A program made the position numbers and the translations under genes. A DNA stretch of 58,713 nt from Bacillota bacterium (lineage in GTDB: Bacteria > Bacillota > Clostridia > Christensenellales > Aristaeellaceae): the NCBI GenBank assembly GCA_023395615.1, contig JAEWYP010000047.1, positions 1-58,713 on the forward strand, in the 5' to 3' direction. Under the pieces are notes generated by a model. It did no database searches, was not told where the DNA came from, and worked only from the letters and a program-made list of their open reading frames with translations. Positions 39,915-49,490 of this stretch are shown here, one piece after another (position 1 is the first letter of the stretch; each line of letters begins with the position of its first letter).

Positions 39915-42900
39915 ATGGAAAAGGAGGGGTCGCCGTTGCCCGAGATTAACGTTTGGATGGGTTGCGCGCACCGGCTGCTTGCGCCGGTGGCGGCGGAGAT
40001 CGGCCGCCTGCACGCGCAGGGCGAACCCTGCCTGTTGCTGGTACCGGAGCAGTTTACCCTGCAGGCAGAGCGGGAATTGCTTACCCGTTTGCACCTTCCG
40101 GGGTTTTTCACCATCGACGTGTTATCCCCCTCCCGGCTTTCCCAGCGCGTGCTTGCCGCCGTGGGGGCGGATGAACGCGCCCCGCTTTCCTCCGCCGGTC
40201 GTCGCATGGCCGTAAGCGCGGCGCTGGAAAAGTGCGAAAAGCAGTTGAATTATTACCAGTCCTCCGCGCATCGGCGCGGTTTTACCGAGAAATTATCCTC
40301 CCTGATCGCGGATATGAAGCGCGGCGGGCTGACCCCGGACACACTGGCCGAATATGCGCAAGCCCTGCCGGACGGCATGCGCCGCGCCAAGACGGGGGAC
40401 CTCGCCGCCGTCTATGCGGCTTACGAATCGTTGCTGTCCGGACGGTTTGGCGACAGCGAAGATCAACTGCGGTATGTGGCTTCCCGGCTGGAAGAAAGCG
40501 GACTGATGTCCGGTCAGTACGTTTTCGTATATGGGTTTGACGCGCTTCCGGAACCGATGATTACATTGCTGGCCTCCATAGGGCCCTTATGCGCAAGCCT
40601 GACCGTGGCCCTGACCGCCCGGTCGGAAACCGCGCCGGACGGCGACCTGTACCGCCCGGTGCGCCAGAGTGTCGAACGGTTCGGCGCAATCCTGCGGGAA
40701 CGCGGTCTGGTTCTGAAATCCACCTATTTACCGGATGAGCCGTTGCCTTCCGCACCCGCTATCCGTCATCTGGACAGCACGCTGTTCGCCTATCCGGAGA
40801 CCAAATTTGCCGGAGAACAGAACGCAGTTTTCCTTTCCCAGCACATGAGCCCGTACGAGGAGGCGGCCGACGCCGCGCGGCGCATTATGGCGCTTTGCGG
40901 AGACGGTATGGATATTGAGCGGATCGCCCTGCTGTATCCGGACCAGAACGGGTATGCGTTCGCCGTAACCGCCGCGCTTACGGACAGCGGTCTGTCTTTT
41001 TACACGGACGAAAAGTTGCCCGCCTCCTCCCACGCGCTGGCGCGTTTTCTGTTGGCGGCTCTTCGCGCCATGGCCAGCGGGTATGAGCGCGCGGACGTGA
41101 TCGACGTGATGAAATCCGGTTATTCTCCCCTCGCCTACTCGGAAGCCTGCGAACTGGAAAACTACGCGCGCGAATATGGAATCAACCGTAAGCTGTGGCT
41201 TGCCCCGCTTACGCGCGGCAAGCCGGAACAAATCGCGCGATGCGAACCCCTGCGCGTTCGCCTGATGGAACCGCTCACCCGGGCGCGCGGCGCGATCGTT
41301 GCGGCGCGGGACGCTAAAGCGTCGCTGGCCGCCGTGATGCAACTGCTTACCGACGTACACGCCTACGAAACCCTCAAGGCGGAAGAAAAGACACTGCTGG
41401 GCGAAGGGATGGCGGTCCGGGCCGGGCAGAACAGCCAGATGTGGAAAACGATTCTGGAATTGTTCGACCAGCTCTATCAGCTTTCGGACGGCGCTCGCAT
41501 TCCCCTCAGCCATATTGCCGAACGGTTTGACTGCGGTTTCAGCGCCGTGTCGCTGGGCGCGCTGCCTCCTGCCAGCCAAATGCTGCACGCCGGGTTGCTG
41601 GGCCATTCCCTGTCCGGCGACATGGACGCGGTCTTTCTGCTGGGTCTCAACGACGGTGTGCTGAGCCGGGAGGCCGACAGCCTGCTGACCGAAGCCGAGC
41701 GTGCCGAAGCGCAGTCGGCGACCGGGGCTTACCTGGGCATGACAGACGAAAGCCGCTCTCTGTTTGCGCGGATGGACGTAAAGGCGGCGATGACGCTGCC
41801 GACAAAATATCTGTTCTTAAGTTACGCCAAGACCGACCCGTCCGGCAAAGCGCTTCGTCCGCTGGATTTGCTGTCCACACTGCAAAACCGCCTGTTTAGC
41901 GGGCTGCCGGAGCCGCCCGCGCCCCGGGATGGGCTGCCCGTATCCGCTACGCAGGCTCTATCCGAGTTAAGCGGTATCCTGCGCGATTATGCCGACGGCC
42001 TTACGGATACCCTGCCCCCGCTGTGGAGCGATCGTCTGGCCCGATTGCTGGCCGCACCCGCCACCTCGCAGGCGGCTTCACGGTTGCTGCGCGCGGCCAA
42101 CTACCGCGTGTGCAGCGAACCGCTGGAATCCGAACAGGCACGCAGCCTGTTTAACGAGCGCACCCTTTCGGTCAGCCGTCTGGAGGAGTTTGCCGCCTGT
42201 CCGTTCAAGCATTTTGTGGAATATGGCCTGCGCCCCGACATCCTGAAGGAATGGGGGGTGGAGCCGGTCGATCTGGGCGTGTTCTTCCATCGCAGCCTGC
42301 AAAATTTCGCCGGGCTGGCGAAGGAACGCCCCGAATACCCGCAGGTATCGGACGAAGAAGCCGACGCGATGGCGGACGAAGCCGTCGCCCCGCTGGTGGG
42401 CAGCCTGCTTCGCGGCCCGATGGGCGACACACCGCGAACACTGGCTGGTTTTGATCGCGCGCGGCAGATCATCCGCCGCGCCTGCCGGACCGTTACGCAT
42501 CACCTCGCCGGGGGAGATTTTCAGCTGGTTCGCGCCGAAGCGCATTTCGGCGATCCGGAGCCGGACAGCCTGCCGCCGGTTACGCTGCAACTGAAAGATG
42601 GAACCGAAGTAACCCTGCACGGAAAAATCGACCGGATCGATAGCTGTACTATCGACGGTGAACATTACCTGCGTGTGGTGGACTATAAAAGCAGCCAGAC
42701 TACGTTGGAACCCGCTAAAACATGGTGGGGGCTGCAACTGCAACTGCTGATCTATCTGGACGCCGCCCTTGGGGCCCGGGAGGATGCCAGACCCGCTGGC
42801 GCGTTCTATTTTCACGTAGCCGATCCGCTGGCTCGTTTGGCCAGCGATGAGCGCGAACCCGCGGAAGCGGAAATTGCGAAACAATTGCAGATGAAAGGCG

Positions 42901-43301
42901 TCGCGCTGGCGGACGAGGCTGTGCTGCAGGCAATGGATCATGGCGACAGCCCCGCGTCCGTTTCCGCCGCGCTCACCCGCGGCGGCGGCATCCGTAAAAA
43001 CGCGAAAGTGCTGGACATGCAGCAGATGCAGGCGCTGCTCCGCCATACCCGTCTGCAGGCGGCGCAGCTGGCAGACGCGCTTTACGCAGGAGATACTTCT
43101 ATTCGCCCTGTAAAAACGGGCACGACGCAGAGTTGCCAGCACTGCGACTATTGCCTGCTCTGCGGTTTCGACGATACGGCGCGCGGCGCGGCGGCCTGGG
43201 AGCTGCCGGAAATGCAGATGGAAGAGCTGACCCAGCGCCTGATCGCCAGGGAGGCGACCGAAGCATCCGCAACAGGAAGTGAACCGAAATCTGCGGGATA
43301 A
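39915..43301 (+). CDS. addB: AddB/RexB-like exonuclease subunit lacking the P-loop
   Basis: A 1128-residue protein of the AddB type, partner of AddA in RecBCD-like double-strand break processing. C-terminal nuclease: GKIDRID...YLRVVDYKSSQ motif, and the Fe-S cysteines: one in FAACPFKHF and C-x2-C-x2-C-x2-C in CQHCDYCLLC. N-terminal LLLVPEQFTLQAEREL is family-like, but at the place where AddB has a G-x4-GK[ST] Walker A, this one reads VWMGCAHRLL, so it cannot bind ATP there. No addA follows, unlike the usual addB-addA order. Two starts are possible: ATG 39915 (GAGG 7 nt upstream) and TTG 39936 (AAGGAGG 8 nt upstream). Confidence 0.88.
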   Translation: MEKEGSPLPEINVWMGCAHRLLAPVAAEIGRLHAQGEPCLLLVPEQFTLQAERELLTRLHLPGFFTIDVLSPSRLSQRVLAAVGADERAPLSSAGRRMAVSAALEKCEKQLNYYQSSAHRRGFTEKLSSLIADMKRGGLTPDTLAEYAQALPDGMRRAKTGDLAAVYAAYESLLSGRFGDSEDQLRYVASRLEESGLMSGQYVFVYGFDALPEPMITLLASIGPLCASLTVALTARSETAPDGDLYRPVRQSVERFGAILRERGLVLKSTYLPDEPLPSAPAIRHLDSTLFAYPETKFAGEQNAVFLSQHMSPYEEAADAARRIMALCGDGMDIERIALLYPDQNGYAFAVTAALTDSGLSFYTDEKLPASSHALARFLLAALRAMASGYERADVIDVMKSGYSPLAYSEACELENYAREYGINRKLWLAPLTRGKPEQIARCEPLRVRLMEPLTRARGAIVAARDAKASLAAVMQLLTDVHAYETLKAEEKTLLGEGMAVRAGQNSQMWKTILELFDQLYQLSDGARIPLSHIAERFDCGFSAVSLGALPPASQMLHAGLLGHSLSGDMDAVFLLGLNDGVLSREADSLLTEAERAEAQSATGAYLGMTDESRSLFARMDVKAAMTLPTKYLFLSYAKTDPSGKALRPLDLLSTLQNRLFSGLPEPPAPRDGLPVSATQALSELSGILRDYADGLTDTLPPLWSDRLARLLAAPATSQAASRLLRAANYRVCSEPLESEQARSLFNERTLSVSRLEEFAACPFKHFVEYGLRPDILKEWGVEPVDLGVFFHRSLQNFAGLAKERPEYPQVSDEEADAMADEAVAPLVGSLLRGPMGDTPRTLAGFDRARQIIRRACRTVTHHLAGGDFQLVRAEAHFGDPEPDSLPPVTLQLKDGTEVTLHGKIDRIDSCTIDGEHYLRVVDYKSSQTTLEPAKTWWGLQLQLLIYLDAALGAREDARPAGAFYFHVADPLARLASDEREPAEAEIAKQLQMKGVALADEAVLQAMDHGDSPASVSAALTRGGGIRKNAKVLDMQQMQALLRHTRLQAAQLADALYAGDTSIRPVKTGTTQSCQHCDYCLLCGFDDTARGAAAWELPEMQMEELTQRLIAREATEASATGSEPKSAG

Positions 43302-43431
43302 GAACTATTGAACAGATGCGTTAACACCTGCTTTACAGGATTCTTACAATCTCTTTTACCATCAAAGCCCGCCGCGGCAACGCCTTCGTGCACCAACCCC
43401 TTTGCTTCCGGCACTTTTCGCCGGATTCACC

Positions 43432-43460
43432 TTGCGCTTCGTACCATGTTCATGTATAAT
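43432..43460 (+). promoter_or_regulatory. promoter of the small P-loop ATPase gene
   Basis: TTGCGC (43432-43437), 17-nt spacer, TATAAT (43455-43460). A leader of ~75 nt with a small CGGCCG/CGGCCG repeat precedes the gene. Confidence 0.65.
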
Positions 43461-43540
43461 GAAATTGAGGAACGGCCGGGGCGAGTCCTGCGGCCGCCAC
43501 ACGAGAAATTCATAATACACAGTTTAAGGGGGCGTTACCA

Positions 43541-43951
43541 ATGATTCAGGTGATCGCCGGTAAAAAAGGCTCCGGAAAAACGAAACGGCTCATTGATCTG
43601 GCCAATAAGTCCGCACAGGAAAGCAAGCACGACATCGTCTTTATCGACGATGATAACCGTTACATGTTCGATCTTCGTCACGAGGTTCGTTTCATCAACG
43701 CGGGCGAGTACAATCTGGACAACGACCAGATGTTCATGGGTTTCCTTGCGGGCGCGGTCGCGCAGAACTTCGATGTAGGGCAAATTTGCATCGACGGTTT
43801 CAAGAAGTTCGTAAAGTGCGAACTGGACACCACGGCCTGGCTGTTTGAACGCCTGGAGGCCCTCAGCGAGAAACACAGCGTCGATTTTGTGCTTTGCGTC
43901 AGCGAAGAACCCGATCTGCTTCCCGATTTTATTAAACCCTATGTAATTTAA
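43541..43951 (+). CDS. small P-loop ATPase-like protein of unknown role
   Basis: A 136-residue protein. The Walker A is complete as AGKKGSGKTKRLIDL (residues 5-19), with a possible Walker B-like VFIDDDNRY (~residues 32-40). It lacks the AAA or kinase lid regions, so it is a minimal P-loop domain; the type is seen in Clostridia beside unrelated genes and has no assigned function. Start at 43541 with AAGGGGGCG upstream. Charged helix in the centre and a short ending (DFIKPYVI). A hairpin follows it before thrC. Confidence 0.7.
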   Translation: MIQVIAGKKGSGKTKRLIDLANKSAQESKHDIVFIDDDNRYMFDLRHEVRFINAGEYNLDNDQMFMGFLAGAVAQNFDVGQICIDGFKKFVKCELDTTAWLFERLEALSEKHSVDFVLCVSEEPDLLPDFIKPYVI

Positions 43952-43969
43952 AACATTCGGCAGGGCAGA

Positions 43970-43997
43970 CAAGCGGAAGCTTTCGGGCTTCCGCTTG
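43970..43997 (+). terminator. hairpin between the P-loop ATPase gene and thrC
   Basis: Perfect 11-bp stem CAAGCGGAAGC (43970-43980) with GCTTCCGCTTG (43987-43997), loop TTTCGG, followed by TTGG rather than a proper U-tract; a weak terminator or processing hairpin. Confidence 0.5.
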
Positions 43998-44049
43998 TTG
44001 GCAAGTATCCGTTCCATCCGGTTTGGATGGATCCAAGGGAGTTGAGACA

Positions 44050-45543
44050 ATGTCTTTTTATTCCACGCGCGGCGGAGCATGCGTTACCGCCTCCCAGGCG
44101 GTGCTGTGGGGGCTGGCGGCGGACGGAGGTCTGTACGTGCCCTCCATGTTCCCACAATTTTCGCAGGAGAAGATTTCGTCGTTCTGCCAGATGAGCTATC
44201 AGCAGATCGCGCAGCGAGTTCTGCGCGGTTTTCTGGAGGATTACTCCATCAGTGAAATCGAAGAATCCGTGAACGCCGCCTATACATCGCCCGCGTTTGA
44301 TGATCCGGCGATCGCGCCGGTACGCCGTCTGGATGGCAACGCATATGTTTTGGAACTGTTTCACGGCCCCACGCTGGCGTTTAAGGACATTGCGCTGAAA
44401 CTGCTGCCGTATCTGGTGCGTCTGGCCGCGCAGAAAAACGAGGAGAAGCGGGAGATCAGCATTCTGGTTGCCACCAGCGGAGACACCGGCAAGGCCGCGT
44501 TGGAAGGCTTCAAAGACGTTCCCGGCACCAGCTGCACCGTGTTTTATCCAGCCCACGGCGTAAGCGCCCTGCAACAGTTACAGATGACCACCACCGCCGG
44601 AGCCAATACGCATGTGATCGGTGTGAATGGTAATTTTGACGACGCGCAGACAGGCGTGAAACAGTTGTTCTCCTCCTCCGAATTTCACGAAAAAATGAAT
44701 GCGGCGGGCAGGCTCCCTTCGTCCGCTAATTCCATCAATTTCGGGCGGCTCGCCCCACAGGTTGCTTACTATTTCAGCGCCTATGCGGCGCTGGTAAACA
44801 ACGGTGCGGTCCGGCTCGGCCAACCGCTCAATTTTGTAGTGCCCACCGGCAATTTCGGCGATATTCTGGCGGGGTATTACGCCAAGCGCATGGGGCTGCC
44901 CGTCGGTCGGCTGATCTGCGCCAGCAACCGCAACAATGTTCTGTCGGATTTCTTTACCGACGGTATTTACTACACACACCGCACCTTCTTCCAAACCATG
45001 TCTCCCAGCATGGACATTCTGATATCGTCCAACCTGGAACGTCTGCTGTACGAATGCGCGGGTCGGGATGGCCGGATCGTAAAATCATGGATGGAGCTTC
45101 TGGCGGATTGCGGCAGTTTCTCCATCGGCGCCCAGCGGCTGGCCGAGTTGCAGAAAACCTTCTCAGCAGGCTTTGCCGACGATGTGATGACCGCCGGAGA
45201 AATACGCCGCGTATTCGAGCGTACCGGTTACCTGATGGACCCGCACACCGCGGTCGCCAGCTACGTTCTGAACGAATACCGGGAAAAGAGCGAAGACCGC
45301 TCCCCCACGGTCATCGTTTCCACCGCCAGTCCTTACAAATTTTCGGAGGATGTGCTTGCCTCCCTGTGCGGCAAAGAAGCGACGGACGGTCTGGACGCCT
45401 TCGCCTGTGCGGAGGAACTGCAAGCCAAAACCGGCGTGCCGGTACCGCGGCAGATTGCGGAGCTTCGAACCCTGCCCGTCCTGCATCGTTCTGTTTGCGA
45501 GAAAAACGGGATGGAAGCCGCGCTGTTTGCAGAGCTGAAATAG
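44050..45543 (+). CDS. thrC: threonine synthase
   Basis: A 497-residue PLP fold-type II enzyme converting O-phosphohomoserine to threonine, final step of threonine synthesis. The PLP lysine sits in HGPTLAFKDIALKLLPYL, the phosphate loop is ATSGDTGKAALEG, and the N-terminal STRGGACVTASQA is typical of the long (fungal/E. coli-like) class. ATG at 44050 has AAGGGAG upstream; the upstream in-frame extension is not conserved. The genes for homoserine dehydrogenase and kinase are not in the window. Confidence 0.95.
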   Translation: MSFYSTRGGACVTASQAVLWGLAADGGLYVPSMFPQFSQEKISSFCQMSYQQIAQRVLRGFLEDYSISEIEESVNAAYTSPAFDDPAIAPVRRLDGNAYVLELFHGPTLAFKDIALKLLPYLVRLAAQKNEEKREISILVATSGDTGKAALEGFKDVPGTSCTVFYPAHGVSALQQLQMTTTAGANTHVIGVNGNFDDAQTGVKQLFSSSEFHEKMNAAGRLPSSANSINFGRLAPQVAYYFSAYAALVNNGAVRLGQPLNFVVPTGNFGDILAGYYAKRMGLPVGRLICASNRNNVLSDFFTDGIYYTHRTFFQTMSPSMDILISSNLERLLYECAGRDGRIVKSWMELLADCGSFSIGAQRLAELQKTFSAGFADDVMTAGEIRRVFERTGYLMDPHTAVASYVLNEYREKSEDRSPTVIVSTASPYKFSEDVLASLCGKEATDGLDAFACAEELQAKTGVPVPRQIAELRTLPVLHRSVCEKNGMEAALFAELK

Positions 45544-45630
45544 CCGCATAACCCTGTTCAGTTCTTCCTCTTCATTTTCATGACCGGTCCGCGTCAAACG
45601 GGTTGATCGTTGACAGGCATCTTGCACGCT

Positions 45631-45672
45631 GGCGGGGCGGGGACGTACGCAAACATGCGTCCCCGCCCCGCC
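45631..45672 (+). terminator. very GC-rich hairpin after thrC
   Basis: A perfect 15-bp stem (45631-45645 with 45658-45672) of the form GGCGGGGCGGGGACG/CGTCCCCGCCCCGCC with a 12-nt loop. There is no U-tract, so it may be a Rho-independent-like roadblock, a processing site, or a 5' leader hairpin of the rubrerythrin gene. Confidence 0.45.
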
Positions 45673-45794
45673 GTTGCATACCCGGGCGGCCTCCAAAAAT
45701 CTTTACGATTTCCGTTTCACCCTCTTTCGAACGCGGGTAGTGTAATGAACGAAGCAAAACGCTCCACTGAGATGATTGAAGGAGGATATTCAGT

Positions 45795-46337
45795 ATGAAA
45801 TGGGTATGTTCTGTTTGCGGTTATGTGTATGAAGGTGCCGAACCCCCGGAAAAGTGCCCCGTATGCGGCGCCCCCAAGGCGAAGTTTGTAAAGATGGATG
45901 AAGAGCGCGTTTATGCCGACGAGCATCGCGTTGGCGTCGCGAGGGGTTTGGATCAGCGCATTGTGGACGGTCTGCGGATGAACTTTACCGGTGAGTGCAG
46001 CGAAGTCGGCATGTATCTGGCCATGGCGCGGCAGGCGGACCGGGAAGGCTACCCCGAAGTAGCCGAAGCCTTTAAACGCTACGCATATGAAGAAGCCGAC
46101 CACGCTTCCCGTTTTGCCGAAATGCTGGGTGAAGTACTGACCGACAGCACCAAGAAGAACCTTGAAATGCGTGTGGAAGCCGAATGGGGCGCCACCGCCG
46201 GTAAAAAAGAGCTGGCGACCCTGGCCAAAGAACTGGGCTACGACGCGGTGCATGATACCGTACACGAAATGTGCAAGGACGAAGCCCGCCACGGCAAGGG
46301 TTACGCAGGGCTGCTGAAGCGGTACTTCGGGAAATAA
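45795..46337 (+). CDS. rbr: reverse rubrerythrin
   Basis: A 180-residue rubrerythrin with reversed order: the N-terminal rubredoxin-type iron site (CSVCGYVYEG and CPVCGAPKAKF, residues 5-28) comes first and the ferritin-like diiron domain (EVGMYLAMARQAD, YEEADHASRFAEML, EDEARHGKGYAGLL, given in short) last. Reverse rubrerythrins are NADH-driven hydrogen peroxide reductases in strict anaerobes, defending against brief oxygen exposure. AAGGAGG precedes the ATG. It stands as a single-gene unit with its own terminator. Confidence 0.95.
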   Translation: MKWVCSVCGYVYEGAEPPEKCPVCGAPKAKFVKMDEERVYADEHRVGVARGLDQRIVDGLRMNFTGECSEVGMYLAMARQADREGYPEVAEAFKRYAYEEADHASRFAEMLGEVLTDSTKKNLEMRVEAEWGATAGKKELATLAKELGYDAVHDTVHEMCKDEARHGKGYAGLLKRYFGK

Positions 46338-46354
46338 ATCCTCTCAGGCAACAG

Positions 46355-46385
46355 ACGGGGCACGCCGTAAGGCGTGCCCCGTTTT
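46355..46385 (+). terminator. terminator after rubrerythrin
   Basis: 12-bp perfect stem ACGGGGCACGCC (46355-46366) with GGCGTGCCCCGT (46371-46382), GTAA tetraloop, then TTTT. Confidence 0.9.
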
Positions 46386-46473
46386 CCGTCCCTTCGATTG
46401 CCAAACAACGCTTTTCGCGTTACAATATTGGTAACAACGTTGTCCCGCCCGCCTTTCACGGAGGTGAAACCGC

Positions 46474-47364
46474 ATGCCGGAACGCCCGATCGTCGCCATG
46501 ATGTATGATTTTGATAAAACCCTCTCCCCCCGGGATATGCAGGAGTATGCCTTTATTCCGGGCGTGGGCATGGAACCGGACGCCTTCTGGGCGGAATGCC
46601 GGCAGATGATGCAGGAAAACTGCATGGATCAGATTCTTGCCTACATGTATGTGATGCTGCAAAAAGCGCGCGGAAAGATGCCCCTCACCCGCGAAGCGTT
46701 CCATACGCTTGGGCGCAGCGTGCAGCTTTTTCCGGGTGTCGATACCTGGTTTGACCGGGTCAACCGTTACGCCGACCAGTTGGGGTTAACGACCGAGCAC
46801 TACATTATCTCCTCCGGACTGAAAGAAATTATCGAAGGCACTGCCATCGCGGATTATTTTAAGCGTATTTACGCCGCGGAATTTCTGTACGACGGAACCG
46901 GCGCGCCCGTATGGCCCGCCATGGCGGTTAACTATACCAGCAAAACGCAGTTCCTCTACCGTATCAACAAAGGGGTCCTGGGCGTCACGCAGAACGAGGA
47001 GCTTAATCGCCATACACCGCACAACACACGCCGCGTCCCCTTTACCAATATGATGTATCTGGGCGACGGTCTGACCGATGTGCCCTGCATGAAGCTGACC
47101 AAGTCCAAGGGCGGGCACTCCATCGCGGTTTATCAGGGGAAACGGGATCGCCTGGTGAACGATATGCTTGTACAGGGGCGAGTGGATTTCGCCGCGCCTG
47201 CCGATTACCGCGAGAGCGGTCTGCTGGAAACCATTGTGTTCTCTCTGCTGGATCAGCTGGCGCCGCAAAACCGCATGGACAGGATCGCCGCCTCGCAGCT
47301 GGACGAAGCGCAGGCTGCGATTATACAGGAGGATCGTCTCGCGTTTCGGGATGCTCCAGATTGA
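46474..47364 (+). CDS. HAD-superfamily phosphatase (SerB-like)
   Basis: A 296-residue HAD hydrolase with a large cap: motif I MMYDFDKTLSPRD, motif II SSGLKEI, motif III/IV YLGDGLTDVPCMK. The extra ~100-residue cap between motifs I and II (VGMEPDAFWAECRQMM...) and the C-terminal extension distinguish it from plain phosphoserine phosphatase. Its substrate is unknown; a small phosphorylated metabolite is expected. GGAGGTG precedes the ATG. Single-gene unit, with terminators on both sides. Confidence 0.87.
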   Translation: MPERPIVAMMYDFDKTLSPRDMQEYAFIPGVGMEPDAFWAECRQMMQENCMDQILAYMYVMLQKARGKMPLTREAFHTLGRSVQLFPGVDTWFDRVNRYADQLGLTTEHYIISSGLKEIIEGTAIADYFKRIYAAEFLYDGTGAPVWPAMAVNYTSKTQFLYRINKGVLGVTQNEELNRHTPHNTRRVPFTNMMYLGDGLTDVPCMKLTKSKGGHSIAVYQGKRDRLVNDMLVQGRVDFAAPADYRESGLLETIVFSLLDQLAPQNRMDRIAASQLDEAQAAIIQEDRLAFRDAPD

Positions 47365-47402
47365 ACGATTAACGAACCTTCCTCCTCAATAGAATGAGCT
47401 GT

Positions 47403-47430
47403 ACGGCGCGGGCAAATCCGCGCCGTTTTT
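47403..47430 (+). terminator. terminator after the HAD phosphatase
   Basis: 9-bp perfect stem ACGGCGCGG (47403-47411) with CCGCGCCGT (47418-47426), loop GCAAAT, then TTTTT. Confidence 0.9.
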
Positions 47431-47602
47431 GTCTGGCGGTTTGTGGCGGCTGGCCAAGTCACGGCTTTGCCGCTTGTCATCCTTCCCTCTTTTCGCTATA
47501 ATGAAAAGCGATGTCCGTGTGGCAAACACATTCGTATTGATGCCGCAGCCCACTCGCAGCCTTCCGGCCCACGCGGCGCAACACTTTTTTGAAGGAGCAC
47601 TT

Positions 47603-48733
47603 ATGCAGAGGGTGAAAACCCGGCGGAAACGCTGGCAGTCCGTTTTAATCCTTCTGGCGATATTGGCGGGGATCGCAGCAGTTGTTGTTTTGCTGGTGTC
47701 GCTTTTATCGAACCGTCCCGTAACCGATGTAACGGCGACACGCCTGCCCTGCGAATACAGTGATAACATTCGCCCGTTCGGCAATCATATTCTGTATTAC
47801 GATGGCGAAAGCATCCATTGTATGACCAGCAAGGGTGCGGTCCGCTGGTCCTTTCAGCTTGGCGCCGACGCAGGGTTTGACTGCACGGATGATACGGTGG
47901 TTGCCTGGGCCGGAAACACAATCTATATCATTGACAATAATGGCAACTCCACCTATAACGACAACCTTGGCGAGCCGATACAGTTCGCACGCGCAGGCAA
48001 GCAATACGTGGCGGCAGTCATCGGCGATACCACCACGCCGCGTCTGGTGGTGAAGGATCATCTGGGCGCGCATATGGACGAGGAAGCCGACGCTTATAAA
48101 AACCTGATCATTCTGGATGTGGGTTTTTATGGGAAGAACGGCGAATACATGTGGACTCTCTCGCTGGATGTTTTCGGAACTGCTTCCAACACAATTCTGA
48201 ATACTTTCGAAGTCGGCAAGATGAACACCGGAGAAGTCTCGCTGGGCAGTTCCATCACCTACTCGGTTTTATATGAAAACAGCGTTTTGCGCGTCATCAA
48301 TACCCGGAAAATGCTCAGCTTTAATTACCGTGGCATGGAAGATACCACCGCGAGCGTGCTGGTGTATGGCTGGCGGTTGATTGGAAGCGAAATACCGGAG
48401 AAGGGTGACGCTCTGATGCTGTTCGCCCCCACTGCCCAAACGGACAGCGCCTTCGATATTCGGGAGCTTCGGTTGATCAGCGGTTCCACAGACCGACGTT
48501 ACAGCCTGCCGGATACCTGTTTGGGCGCGGCCGTATGGAATAAGGCGCTCTACTCTGTCAGCGCCGATAAACTCTATCGGGCGGCCGTAGGCGATAACCG
48601 CTTCTCCGATTATCCCCTGCCGTTAACCAGCCCGGTCGATCGCTTTATCGGGGTGTTGAAGGACGGCCATATGCTCGTCGCCTGCGGAGATGAAGTGTTT
48701 GTCTGCACCCTGCCCCAGGCCGCGCGCCAGTAA
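47603..48733 (+). CDS. membrane-anchored beta-propeller-like protein (DUF5711-like)
   Basis: A 376-residue protein: a basic N-terminus (RVKTRRKRW), one transmembrane helix (~residues 14-36, LILLAILAGIAAVVVLLVSL), then an extracytoplasmic domain with regularly spaced GKV/W-like blades (MTSKGAVRWSFQLGAD, GKNGEYMWTLSLDVFG), consistent with a PQQ-type beta-propeller. It resembles DUF5711-type Firmicute proteins which are encoded beside cvpA, as here. Function unknown; a scaffolding role at the membrane is a guess. ATG at 47603 has GAAGGAG upstream. The next gene starts 26 nt after. Confidence 0.68.
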   Translation: MQRVKTRRKRWQSVLILLAILAGIAAVVVLLVSLLSNRPVTDVTATRLPCEYSDNIRPFGNHILYYDGESIHCMTSKGAVRWSFQLGADAGFDCTDDTVVAWAGNTIYIIDNNGNSTYNDNLGEPIQFARAGKQYVAAVIGDTTTPRLVVKDHLGAHMDEEADAYKNLIILDVGFYGKNGEYMWTLSLDVFGTASNTILNTFEVGKMNTGEVSLGSSITYSVLYENSVLRVINTRKMLSFNYRGMEDTTASVLVYGWRLIGSEIPEKGDALMLFAPTAQTDSAFDIRELRLISGSTDRRYSLPDTCLGAAVWNKALYSVSADKLYRAAVGDNRFSDYPLPLTSPVDRFIGVLKDGHMLVACGDEVFVCTLPQAARQ

Positions 48734-48759
48734 ACATTCGCCCGGAAAGGAGTCCTCCC

Positions 48760-49473
48760 TTGAATATCATCGATTACGGCATCATCCTTCTCATTGCGCT
48801 GTGCGTGCTGTTCGGTTTCTACCGGGGGTTTCTCCAGACACTGCTCAACCTGGGCGGCAGCCTGCTGTCCTTCGCAGGGGCGTTCTGGTTGTTTCCCAAA
48901 CTGGCCGACGCGGTGAGCAACAATACCGAAATCGTACGCCTCATCAGCAGCTATACGGATTCCGGAAGCCTCCTGGGCGATCTGGACCTCAGCAGCCGGG
49001 CCATCAGCACTCTCAGTACAAGCAACATTGACGCAATCGTCGCGAAGGCCAATCTTCCTGAACCGATCGGTAAACTGCTGCAAGCCAATCTGACGGGTAA
49101 GGTGTTTAGCCCTCTCGGCAATCTTGCCACAACCGTGGGCGATTATGTGAACCAGACCATTCTGTCGGTCAGCATTAACGTGTTATGCTTTATTGTCTGC
49201 TTTATCATCTGCTTTATCGTTATCACCATACTGGTGAATCTACTGCGTTCCGTTTTCCGTTTTCCGGTGCTGAAGCAGCTGGATTGGCTGGCCGGTGGCG
49301 CTTTCGGCTTTCTGATCGGCTGCGTGCTTTGCTTTATCGTTTTCACCGCCATGCCGCTGTTGCAGAGCGTGGTTCCTCTGGAACAGTTTCAGACGCTGGT
49401 GGATCAGAGCGCGCTGGCCAAGGTGTTTGAAAACGGAAATCTTATTATCTCCATCATGAACCGAAGACTTTAA
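48760..49473 (+). CDS. cvpA: CvpA-family membrane protein
   Basis: A 237-residue protein of the CvpA family (colicin V production), with four or five helices: NIIDYGIILLIALCVLFGFYRGF... at the N-terminus (start only), a hydrophilic loop, and VLCFIVCFIICFIVITILV. CvpA proteins influence envelope homeostasis. The TTG at 48760 is the start since AAAGGAG lies 8 nt upstream and the product then begins MNIIDYGI. Co-transcribed with the DUF5711-like gene and followed 17 nt later by the dipeptidase gene. Confidence 0.88.
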   Translation: MNIIDYGIILLIALCVLFGFYRGFLQTLLNLGGSLLSFAGAFWLFPKLADAVSNNTEIVRLISSYTDSGSLLGDLDLSSRAISTLSTSNIDAIVAKANLPEPIGKLLQANLTGKVFSPLGNLATTVGDYVNQTILSVSINVLCFIVCFIICFIVITILVNLLRSVFRFPVLKQLDWLAGGAFGFLIGCVLCFIVFTAMPLLQSVVPLEQFQTLVDQSALAKVFENGNLIISIMNRRL

Positions 49474-49490
49474 CCTGGGAGGGATAGACC

